Assembly: GCA_025927515.1 (NCBI GenBank)
Contig: JAICLG010000217.1
Coordinates: 1-5,086 of the forward strand
Direction of reading: 5' to 3'
From: Hyphomicrobium sp.
GTDB taxonomy: Bacteria > Pseudomonadota > Alphaproteobacteria > Rhizobiales > Hyphomicrobiaceae
DNA: 5,086 bases
Shown here: positions 1 to 5,086 of the stretch, piece after piece
How positions within the stretch are numbered: the stretch's first letter is position 1
Layout: each line of letters opens with the position of its first letter
Translations under genes and position numbers: made by a program
Notes under the pieces: model-generated
What the model saw: the letters and a program-made list of their open reading frames with translations, nothing else
The model's database searches: none
Told to the model about the DNA's origin: nothing

Positions 1-162
1 GTGGGCGTTGCCGGCCTTTTCATCGAGACGCATCAGGATCCCGATAAGGCTCCCTCCGACGGCCCCAACATGGTCCCGCTCAAGGAGTTTGGAGCTTTGA
101 TTTCGGAGCTGCAGGCGGTTGACCGGGTGGTCAAAGCGCAAAGGAACGCGAGCCGGGTCTGA
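1..162 (+). CDS. kdsA: 3-deoxy-8-phosphooctulonate synthase (KdsA), C-terminal fragment
   Basis: This is the last 53 codons of KdsA, which condenses phosphoenolpyruvate with arabinose 5-phosphate to give KDO 8-phosphate, a cytoplasmic step in lipopolysaccharide core synthesis. The frame is open from base 1 and ends at TGA 160-162; the GTG at base 1 is an internal valine, not a start. The fragment shows the family's closing motif, LFIETHQDPDKAPSDGPN. Its Glu (visible residue 9) and Asp (visible residue 20) are 11 apart, matching the spacing of the Glu and Asp that bind metal in metal-dependent KdsA enzymes. The N-terminal part, which would show the Cys or Asn that separates metal-dependent from metal-independent forms, lies outside the window. 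The gene points towards the - strand operon and ends in its own terminator, so it is not part of that operon. Confidence 0.93.
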   Translation: MGVAGLFIETHQDPDKAPSDGPNMVPLKEFGALISELQAVDRVVKAQRNASRV

Positions 163-181
163 AGCTCGCGTCCTTCTTTTT
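143..181 (+). terminator. Rho-independent terminator overlapping the kdsA stop codon
   Basis: Bases 146-153 (ACGCGAGC) pair perfectly with 164-171 (GCTCGCGT). The stem can extend by GG 143-144 with CC 172-173 around a bulged A at 145. The 10-base loop, 154-163, contains the kdsA TGA at 160-162. The stem is followed by TTCTTTTT (174-181), a good U-tract on the + strand. On the - strand the same stem is followed by a weaker T-rich stretch (TTTGCGCTTT), so it may also stop transcripts coming from the convergent operon. Strong for the + strand, speculative for the - strand. Confidence 0.8.
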
Positions 182-186
182 AACTT

Positions 187-222
187 CCGAAGCTCGGCTG
201 AGAGTGTGAGCGGCTGCTTCGG
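187..222. other. Inverted repeat in the convergent intergenic gap
   Basis: CCGAAGC at 187-193 and GCTTCGG at 216-222 form a perfect 7-bp stem around a 22-base loop. It lies between the kdsA terminator and the end of the - strand operon. Neither strand has a T-run directly after it, so it does not qualify as a classical terminator. It could be a 3'-end stabilising hairpin for the operon mRNA or chance pairing. The rest of 163-247 shows nothing recognisable. Confidence 0.3.
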
Positions 223-247
223 TGACGTGACAATTTGATGGCGGAGC

Positions 248-952
248 TTAGCTCTTCATCTCGGCGCGAATAGCGCGAGCAATGTCGCCGGCTCGCTCGT
301 CGATCAGCTGGGGAATTTCACAGGCGAGCGGAATGTTAGCCTGCTTCTCCTGAAAAGCGCGGATCTCCCATTTGTATTTTTCTTGGGCGTCTGAGCCTTT
401 GCCTGCGACACCAGCTTCGCCTTCCGGATTTTCTGCTTCTGCTTGTTCTTCCGGCTGCAGCGCCAATGCTTCCTTTTTAATTTCCTCCGAGCGCACGACC
501 TGCTGCTTATGCATTTTCTCGATGCCGTGCATGACCGTCTTGCGGTCCTCATTCGTGCGTGACAGCACGGCGGAAAAAAGCTCTGTCAGCTTGGCATCGC
601 GCTTATCGGCGGGAAGACCCGCGGCGAACTTCTTGATTGCCGCTTCGACGTCTTCCATCTTCACACGCCGCGAAATCGCATATTGCGACAGCTTGCGGAT
701 AGCCTCGTCGCTGTGCCAGCTCGTCGTATCCTTGATTTCCGGGCCGTCCCAGATCGTTGCTGCGGAGAGCACCGGCACCTTGCGATAGACACACGGCCAT
801 TCGTCTTTTTTGACTTCGGGAATGGCATTCTGTGTTGTGGCTTCGGGGACGGTCTCCTGGGCAAAGCTCGGAACCGAGACGAAGCCAACAGACGCCAAGA
901 CTGCGACGCCGGCGGCCCAGCCGATGCGGCGGGAAACGGAGCTTCTGATCAT
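248..952 (-). CDS. Secreted protein of unknown function, last gene of the ABC operon (LutG-position)
   Basis: I do not recognise a characterised family. From the ATG at 952 it is 234 residues. Residues 1-31 form a clear Sec signal peptide: a basic n-region (RSSVSRR), a hydrophobic core (AAGVAVLASVGFVSV) and likely cleavage after SFA, before QET. The mature part starts with a compact segment around WPCVYRKVP (Cys54), followed by a WDGP motif. A mostly helical, highly charged middle (about 75-160) comes next, then a Glu/Ala/Gly-rich low-complexity stretch (about 164-188) and a C-terminal helix with a second cysteine (Cys211, in LACEIPQL). Two cysteines in a periplasmic protein could form a disulfide. 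No EF-hand, heme CxxCH or lipobox is visible. The start at 952 is chosen because GAGGT lies 5 bases upstream. An ATG at 964, overlapping the permease stop as ATGA, would add four residues (MRYH). In M. extorquens an exported protein also follows the lut permease, but homology is not shown here. Confidence 0.82.
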   Translation of the reverse strand: MIRSSVSRRIGWAAGVAVLASVGFVSVPSFAQETVPEATTQNAIPEVKKDEWPCVYRKVPVLSAATIWDGPEIKDTTSWHSDEAIRKLSQYAISRRVKMEDVEAAIKKFAAGLPADKRDAKLTELFSAVLSRTNEDRKTVMHGIEKMHKQQVVRSEEIKKEALALQPEEQAEAENPEGEAGVAGKGSDAQEKYKWEIRAFQEKQANIPLACEIPQLIDERAGDIARAIRAEMKS

Positions 953-957
953 GTGGT

Positions 958-962
958 ACCTC
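958..962 (-). promoter_or_regulatory. Ribosome binding site (GAGGT) that decides the start of the last gene
   Basis: GAGGT on the - strand sits 5 bases before the ATG at 950-952. Its first two bases are part of the permease stop TGA (961-963). The competing ATG at 962-964 has only an imperfect GGTGG 6 bases upstream. This favours the downstream start and implies reinitiation by ribosomes that have just finished the permease. Confidence 0.6.
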
Positions 963-1971
963 ATGCTGATCCACCCGGCCCGCCGCGGCGGGCGATAAGA
1001 CCTTTGGACGGATTGTATGCAAAAACGGCTGCCGCAAGAAACACTACGGTGAATCCGACGACGATGGCGAGGGAGATGGTGTCGATCTGTCCATATAGAG
1101 CAAACCGGATCAGTTCAACGGCGTAAGTAAACGGGTTAAGACGGCAGATCTCGTAGAGCGGCGGGCTGGCCTCACGGATGCGCCACAATGGATAGAGGGC
1201 AGACGACGCGAAGAACATCGGGAAGATGACGAAATTCATCACGCCCGCGAAATTCTCAAGCTGCTTGATGACGGATGAAATGAAAAGCGCCAGCGCGCCC
1301 AACATTAAGCCCGCCAATATGATCGCCGGAGCGACGGCGATGTAGCCGACGTAAGGCTGAATGAATGCCGGCACGGAGAACAGCGTGTTGGTGATCGGGT
1401 CGGCCATCGAGCCGATCACGCCGCCTGTCCAGCTTGGCGCATCGTAAAACGTAAAGAGCTGGATGTTGGTGATCGGCGGCGGCTCGATGCCCCACCAATA
1501 GGCGACGAACAGGAAGGCGTAGGATTGCAGCAACGCGACTGAAACGCCGCCAAGAAGTTTCGATAGCAGCAGGAATGATCGCGGGAAGGGGCTGACGAGC
1601 AGCGTCCGCATCGTTCCTGTCTCGCGATCGTAGACCATCGAAAGCGAAGACTGCATGGCGTTGAACAGCAGGATCATCGCGAGCAGACCGGGCGCGATAT
1701 ATTCCTCGTAAAGAACGTACGTCTGGTAGGGCGGAATAATCGAAACGCCGAGCGTCTGGCGAAAACCTGCTGCGAAAATGAACAGCCAGATCAATGGCCG
1801 CACGAGCGCCGAAAGAAACCGTTCGCGCTGATGCAGATAGCGCAGGATCTCGCGCCAGACGATGCCTTTGAAGCAGGCCCAATATCCAGCGATACCCAGA
1901 CGCCGCTGAGCGGCGGCACTGGTCTCGGCGAATGTCGCCGACGCCGTAGCTGAAAGCGCCGATGCCGACAT
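961..1971 (-). CDS. ABC-2 type permease of a PQQ-alcohol-dehydrogenase-associated (lut-like) ABC system
   Basis: This 336-residue inner-membrane protein fits the ABC-2 permease family, in particular the version found in PQQ-dependent alcohol oxidation clusters (PedC-like). I see about six hydrophobic segments: 53-72, 91-110, 132-160, 208-235, 240-262 and 299-319. After the second comes the cytoplasmic coupling segment typical of the family, YDRETGTMRTLLVSPFPR (114-131), expected to contact the ATPase. The family's NPFTYAVELIR motif starts at residue 279. A stretch of about 47 residues (161-207) between segments 3 and 4 is much longer than the short loop I expect in DrrB-like permeases and should face the periplasm. 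The first 25 residues are Ala/Ser-rich and probably disordered. The ATG at 1971 forms TGATG with the ATPase stop and is preceded by a strong GAGGAGG, so the start is secure and translation is coupled. It is the membrane channel partner of the ATPase at 1971-2774. Direction of transport cannot be read from the sequence. Confidence 0.9.
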   Translation of the reverse strand: MSASALSATASATFAETSAAAQRRLGIAGYWACFKGIVWREILRYLHQRERFLSALVRPLIWLFIFAAGFRQTLGVSIIPPYQTYVLYEEYIAPGLLAMILLFNAMQSSLSMVYDRETGTMRTLLVSPFPRSFLLLSKLLGGVSVALLQSYAFLFVAYWWGIEPPPITNIQLFTFYDAPSWTGGVIGSMADPITNTLFSVPAFIQPYVGYIAVAPAIILAGLMLGALALFISSVIKQLENFAGVMNFVIFPMFFASSALYPLWRIREASPPLYEICRLNPFTYAVELIRFALYGQIDTISLAIVVGFTVVFLAAAVFAYNPSKGLIARRGGPGGSA

Positions 1972-2774
1972 CAGGCCGCCTCCTCAATCGGTGCCTTGGT
2001 GCCGGTCAATGCGCGGAATGCCTCGCGCACGCTTGTCGTTCCCGTTTGCGTGAGAAGCTGTGGAACGCCGCCGTTGTAAAGAACCACACCCTGATGAAGA
2101 ATGACAACCTGATCCGTCCGTAAAACCTCATCCATGAGATGCGTCGCCCAGAGCACGCCGAGGCGTTCCTTGGCGACGAGCTCGCGCACGATTTTAATGA
2201 CGCTTTCGCGCGAGCCGAGATCGAGGCCGACCGTCGGCTCATCGAGCAACAGCAGGTCCGGGCGATGCATCATCGAGCGCGCAATTTCGACGCGGCGCAA
2301 CTGGCCGCCGGACAACGCTCGCACCTTTTCGTTGCCGCGATCGGCGAGGCCGACAAGCTCCAGCGCCAAGCGGCCCCGACGGGTTGCCTCGCGAGTCGAG
2401 TAGCCGTGCAGAGCTGCGTGATACTTGAGGTTCTGCATCAGCGTCAGGTCAACGTCGAGCGTACGGCTTTGAAAGACGACACCGAGACGCTGCAAGGCTT
2501 GCGAGGCCTTCCGTCGAACGTCGAAGCCGCGGATGTCGATCTCGCCGCTGACGTTATCGTAAAGCCTTGTGATCAGCGAAAAGAGCGTCGATTTTCCCGC
2601 GCCGTTGAGGCCGAGCAACATCACGAAGGCGCCTTGGTCGACCGTCAGGGAGACGTTGTCGAGGACCTTCTTGTCGCCAAAGCTGTGGCTGACGCCATCG
2701 ACGACAAGTGCCGGCGTCCTCTCCTTATCGGCGGCGCCCAATTTCGGGTCTGTTGCTGTCATCGTCGGCGTCAC
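1971..2774 (-). CDS. ABC transporter ATP-binding protein of a PQQ-alcohol-dehydrogenase-associated (lut-like) system
   Basis: This 267-residue cytoplasmic ATPase energises the permease encoded directly downstream. All nucleotide-binding motifs are present and intact: Walker A GLNGAGKS (55-62), Q-loop Gln102 in VVFQ, signature LSGGQ (144-148), Walker B LLLLDEP (164-170, with Glu169 as catalytic base), D-loop GLD (173-175) and switch His202 in ATHLMDE. Overall it resembles DrrA/CcmA-type ATPases that pair with ABC-2 permeases, and the PQQ-system ATPase subfamily. It corresponds in position to LutE of M. extorquens; that match is an inference from gene order. The GTG at 2774 is taken as start because GGAG lies 4 bases upstream (2779-2782). 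The ATG at 2762, four codons in, would place the same GGAG 16 bases away, which is too far. The extra N-terminal 20 residues before the core are polar and not conserved in type. Confidence 0.94.
   Translation of the reverse strand: MTPTMTATDPKLGAADKERTPALVVDGVSHSFGDKKVLDNVSLTVDQGAFVMLLGLNGAGKSTLFSLITRLYDNVSGEIDIRGFDVRRKASQALQRLGVVFQSRTLDVDLTLMQNLKYHAALHGYSTREATRRGRLALELVGLADRGNEKVRALSGGQLRRVEIARSMMHRPDLLLLDEPTVGLDLGSRESVIKIVRELVAKERLGVLWATHLMDEVLRTDQVVILHQGVVLYNGGVPQLLTQTGTTSVREAFRALTGTKAPIEEAA
1979..1985 (-). promoter_or_regulatory. Strong Shine-Dalgarno (GAGGAGG) of the permease, inside the ATPase gene
   Basis: GAGGAGG lies 7 bases upstream of the permease ATG (1969-1971) and encodes the Glu-Glu near the ATPase C-terminus. 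Together with the overlapping stop and start (TGATG) it indicates coupled, efficient translation of permease and ATPase, as expected for subunits of one complex. Confidence 0.75.
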
Positions 2775-2778
2775 TTGT

Positions 2779-2782
2779 CTCC
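2779..2782 (-). promoter_or_regulatory. Ribosome binding site (GGAG) supporting a GTG start for the ATPase
   Basis: GGAG on the - strand precedes the GTG at 2772-2774 by 4 bases, short but workable. It precedes the in-frame ATG at 2760-2762 by 16 bases, which is too far. The 40-base gap between the propeller stop and this start (2775-2814) holds no other recognisable signal. Confidence 0.5.
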
Positions 2783-2814
2783 GGATTTTGGTTCAGTCCT
2801 AAATGATAGCCGCC

Positions 2815-3798
2815 TCAATGAGGCGAGACGACCACGCCCCAGGGATACCGGCCGACCTTGATCGATTTGATCGCCTTCTGACTGGCAACGTCGATGACGC
2901 TGACGTCGTTCGAGGCGCCATTGGTCGTTAACAAATATTTATAATCGGGCGTGAAGTACATGTGCCACACGCGCTGGCCGACGAGGATGTATTTCAGCAC
3001 CTTGAATGTGCTGGTGTCGATGACGGCGACGCGGTTCGCAGGGCCGAGCGCAACGAACGCGATCTTATCGTCCTTGGAAATGCGGATGCCGACCGGCTGG
3101 ATCGCTTCCTTGGTGATGCCGGGAATTTCGAAGCTGATCTTGTGGATGATCTTGCGATCGGCTGGGTTGATGACGGTCACCGTTCCGCCGACCTCGGAAG
3201 ATACCCAGAGCTGCGTCTGAGCGGAATTGAACATGGCGACGCGCGGGCGGCTATCGACGAGCACGTTGTCGAAAGTCTCGTGTTTCTCGGTGTCGATGAA
3301 ATGCGCCATGTTCGTCGTTTCCGACGTATTGACGAGCACCTTGCCGTCGGGGCTCATGCCCATCCCTTCCGGCTCGACGCCGACGGGAATTTCCGTAATG
3401 ACCTTCGACGTATTGATATCGACGACGGTCACGAGGTTATCGTCCTCGTTGGCGATGTAGAGACGCCGCCCGTCGGGATGGAGGGTCAGCAGCTCGGGAT
3501 CCGGTCCCGACGGAAGCGACTTGACGTATTCCAGCGTCTTTGCGTCGTAAATCTTCACGTCATTGTCGTCGCTGGTGCAAATGATCAGCCATTTGCCGTC
3601 CTTGGACATGACGATGCCGCGCGGCCGCTGGCCGACCTTCGCCGTTTTTATGACCTCCATCTTGTCGGTGTCGATGACGCTGACGGTGTTGTCCTTCTCG
3701 TTCGTGACGTAGGCGGTATAGGCGTCGGCCGTACTCGCGGTCGAGGCGAAGGCGGCGGCCGAGAGAAGCGCAGTAAGAATCGCTGAGGGTCGCGACAT
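2815..3798 (-). CDS. Secreted seven-bladed YVTN beta-propeller protein, PQQ/ABC-system associated
   Basis: This 327-residue periplasmic protein belongs to the YVTN/cytochrome-cd1-like beta-propellers found beside PQQ-dependent dehydrogenases and their ABC genes. A signal peptide covers residues 1-26 (hydrophobic core AILTALLSAAAFA, cleavage after ADA, before YTAYV). The mature chain is seven repeats. Each carries a strand ending in a V-x-V-I-D-like motif, with the closing Asp/Asn at residues 43, 85, 127, 169, 211, 261 and 303. Spacing is 42 residues except for one 50-residue interval between blades 5 and 6. Most blades also have a turn of the SPDG/SKDGK type. Such propellers usually serve as protein- or ligand-binding scaffolds; no catalytic or metal site is obvious. 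The ATG at 3798 is chosen because it starts the signal peptide and has GGAG 7 bases upstream. The frame stays open to 4149, but that extension has no signal peptide and runs into the binding-protein gene. It sits between binding protein and ATPase, suggesting it works with the transporter on the periplasmic side. Confidence 0.92.
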   Translation of the reverse strand: MSRPSAILTALLSAAAFASTASTADAYTAYVTNEKDNTVSVIDTDKMEVIKTAKVGQRPRGIVMSKDGKWLIICTSDDNDVKIYDAKTLEYVKSLPSGPDPELLTLHPDGRRLYIANEDDNLVTVVDINTSKVITEIPVGVEPEGMGMSPDGKVLVNTSETTNMAHFIDTEKHETFDNVLVDSRPRVAMFNSAQTQLWVSSEVGGTVTVINPADRKIIHKISFEIPGITKEAIQPVGIRISKDDKIAFVALGPANRVAVIDTSTFKVLKYILVGQRVWHMYFTPDYKYLLTTNGASNDVSVIDVASQKAIKSIKVGRYPWGVVVSPH

Positions 3799-3805
3799 CC
3801 CTAGT

Positions 3806-3809
3806 CTCC
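3806..3809 (-). promoter_or_regulatory. Ribosome binding site (GGAG) fixing the propeller start
   Basis: GGAG on the - strand lies 7 bases upstream of the ATG at 3796-3798. It supports this internal start over the longer open frame reaching 4149. The rest of the 67-base gap to the binding-protein gene shows only a short GGTT-type repeat (around 3839-3853) and no convincing hairpin or promoter. Confidence 0.65.
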
Positions 3810-3865
3810 GATTGAAAAGGCTATGGCTGGAAGATTGGTCTGGTTGGTTGGACGTTAGCATCGAA

Positions 3866-5086
3866 TTATTGTGTGTAGGCTTTGCACTTCGTTTCCGGTT
3901 TGTCGAAGCCAAGCGTGTCGAGCACGCTGGACTGATGCAAGAAGCCGGGTTGCGGAGAAACGCTGACCGGGAGCTTCGGGGTGCCGATGACAAGCGGCTC
4001 GCGAAGCTGACCATCCCAGGTTCTGAAGCTCGTTGCGACACCCTTGAATGCAGCAACTTCGAACTTCGGTGACTGGATGAACGCGCGAAGCGTTTCGAAA
4101 TCGGCTGAGTGCTTGCGGGTTGCTGCTTCGCCGACGACGCGCGTCGCAACCCAGGCGTCGTAATCGATCGAGCGCATCATGCGGCTGTTCAGACGCCGGA
4201 AGCGGTGTTGAAACTGTGTGCCGCCCCAGAACTCCAATGCCGGGTGCCAACTCGATGCCGTGAGGCCCGCCGAGCCTGCAACGGGTCGCGGCATCCACGT
4301 TCTGAAGGGGAAATAATCGGCAAAAAGGTGTTTTGCGTCGGCCACGATGAGGACGTCGTAATCCTTCGCGTTATGCAAAAAGTCCGGAATTTGCTGTTGC
4401 ACCTGCTCGTAGCCACCGTCGGCCCGGCGACTGCCGGTTTCTTGCTTGAATTCTTTTTCTTCGACGATTTTGCCGCCAAATTTCTTTGCTGCGTGCCGAT
4501 AGGCGTCGGCGAGAAGCTTGTCCTCGGGTTCAGGTCCGTAAACGAGAAGCCAATTGGGCCATTTCTTCCAGACCAGATACTGCGCGAGCGCGTCCGCCAA
4601 CATCGCGCGCGACGGCGCGACGTGCAGGACGTTGGCGCGGCAATCTTCCTGGCGAAGTCTATCGTCAGGAGCGCCGGCGTTGAAAATCAGCGCGTGCTTG
4701 CCTTTCAGGGCGTCGGCGAACTTCAACAGAGCATCCGGCTCCATATCGGCGATGATGAAGCCGTCGCCGGCATCTATTTTTTGCGTCGCTGTCTTGATCA
4801 GGTCGTCAACGTCGCCGTTGATGACGTCGAGCTTGAATGACTGATTGAGAAAGCGACCCGTGGTGTTGTCGTCGGCGATCCCAAGCTTTGCGCCTGCTAT
4901 TCCGTCGTCGGGCGCGGGTAGATCGAGCAACGATAGCGGCAGATCGGTGTTCGGCCGGTTCTGTTTCACGTACAGAATGGAGATCGTCTCTTTCTTTTTC
5001 TGCGCGTCCGTCGTGCTCGATTGAGTGGCGGGAGCAGCCGCAGATGGCGTTGTCGGAATCTTTTGCGGCGCAATATCCTCGGCATA
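3866..5086 (-). CDS. Periplasmic substrate-binding protein of a PQQ-alcohol-dehydrogenase-associated (lut-like) ABC system, N-terminus cut by window edge
   Basis: The frame runs unbroken from TAA 3866-3868 to the right edge, giving 406 visible residues with no start. A GTG at 4967-4969 is in frame but should be an internal valine, because coding sequence clearly continues upstream. The first visible residues, YAED, look like the end of a signal peptide (A-Y-A type cleavage just at the edge). They are followed by a Pro/Ala/Ser/Thr-rich linker (about 8-30) and then the first strand of the domain, TISILYV. The body fits a type I periplasmic binding fold like that of branched-chain amino acid binding proteins. 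The stretch from FNAGAPDDRLR through C149, then PSRAMLADALAQYL, is what I associate with the PQQ-system binding-protein family. Only two cysteines are visible (149 and 401), a possible disulfide. It leads the visible operon and corresponds to LutA by gene order. Ligand unknown: a lanthanide or its chelate, or an alcohol-oxidation product, would both fit. Confidence 0.9.
   Translation of the reverse strand, partial: YAEDIAPQKIPTTPSAAAPATQSSTTDAQKKKETISILYVKQNRPNTDLPLSLLDLPAPDDGIAGAKLGIADDNTTGRFLNQSFKLDVINGDVDDLIKTATQKIDAGDGFIIADMEPDALLKFADALKGKHALIFNAGAPDDRLRQEDCRANVLHVAPSRAMLADALAQYLVWKKWPNWLLVYGPEPEDKLLADAYRHAAKKFGGKIVEEKEFKQETGSRRADGGYEQVQQQIPDFLHNAKDYDVLIVADAKHLFADYFPFRTWMPRPVAGSAGLTASSWHPALEFWGGTQFQHRFRRLNSRMMRSIDYDAWVATRVVGEAATRKHSADFETLRAFIQSPKFEVAAFKGVATSFRTWDGQLREPLVIGTPKLPVSVSPQPGFLHQSSVLDTLGFDKPETKCKAYTQ

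Noticed and set aside
248..952. Lanmodulin-like EF-hand metal sites in the last exported protein
   Set aside because: Checked because of the lut-like context, but no DxDxDG-type loop is present. The acidic stretch is Glu/Ala/Gly low complexity.
603..1037. - strand open frame overlapping the permease end and the last gene
   Set aside because: It runs in another frame across two better-supported genes and its product is Arg/Pro-rich without motifs.
1256..1987. - strand 243-codon open frame inside the permease gene
   Set aside because: It is an alternate frame of the permease, rich in Arg, with no hydrophobic segments, while the true frame shows the ABC-2 motifs.
2139..2861. A 240-codon open frame on the + strand opposite the ATPase gene
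   Set aside because: It is antisense to a gene with all ABC motifs intact. Its translation shows no domain or signal, and the frame is explained by GC-rich codon bias.
2962..3786. A 274-codon open frame on the + strand opposite the beta-propeller gene
   Set aside because: It lies entirely antisense to a clear gene and its product is an Asp/Arg/Val-rich low-information sequence mirroring the propeller repeats, with no domain. It is a shadow frame.
3839..3853. Short GGTT tandem-like repeat between the binding-protein and propeller genes
   Set aside because: Two to three copies of a 4-base unit in a 67-base gap are within chance, and no pairing partner for a hairpin was found.
3799..4149. N-terminal extension of the propeller frame by 117 codons
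   Set aside because: The extension is Ser/Arg-rich, overlaps the end of the binding-protein gene, and would bury the signal peptide. The ATG at 3798 has its own GGAG.
3855..4298. - strand 147-codon open frame inside the binding-protein gene
   Set aside because: It is an alternate frame, Arg/Cys/His-rich, with no recognisable domain and fully contained in the better-supported gene apart from a few bases.

Overview
The window looks like a chromosomal segment of an alphaproteobacterium, most likely a methylotrophic member of the Hyphomicrobiales (Hyphomicrobium-like). Three things point that way: moderately high GC by eye, an alphaproteobacterial-type KdsA C-terminus at the left edge, and an operon typical of methylotrophs and other users of PQQ-dependent alcohol dehydrogenases. 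The taxon is an inference, because no RNA gene or marker fixes it.

Layout. Bases 1-162 hold the last 53 codons of kdsA on the + strand, followed by a rho-independent terminator whose stem-loop spans the kdsA stop codon. Bases 163-247 are a short convergent intergenic gap. From about 248 to the right edge everything is on the - strand and reads as one operon. In transcription order it contains: (i) a periplasmic substrate-binding protein, cut by the right edge before its start; (ii) a secreted seven-bladed YVTN-type beta-propeller; (iii) an ABC ATPase; (iv) an ABC-2-type membrane permease; and (v) a secreted protein of unknown function. Genes iii to v are tightly coupled: TGATG between iii and iv, and stop and start within a few bases between iv and v. 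The gaps between i-ii and ii-iii are 67 and 40 bases.

How the genes work together. This is the ABC system known from genomes as associated with PQQ-dependent alcohol dehydrogenases. It resembles the lut (lanthanide utilisation and transport) cluster of Methylobacterium/Methylorubrum extorquens, where a binding protein, ATPase and permease act with a TonB receptor in lanthanide uptake. The window contains no dehydrogenase, TonB receptor or lanmodulin, so the lanthanide link is an inference from gene content and order. The set is mechanistically odd: an importer-like type I binding protein is paired with an ABC-2 permease of the kind usually found in exporters. Two further periplasmic proteins accompany it, and the permease has an unusually long loop predicted to face the periplasm.

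No insertion sequence, tRNA, rRNA, CRISPR array or phage element was seen. No promoter for the operon is visible; it should lie beyond the right edge.
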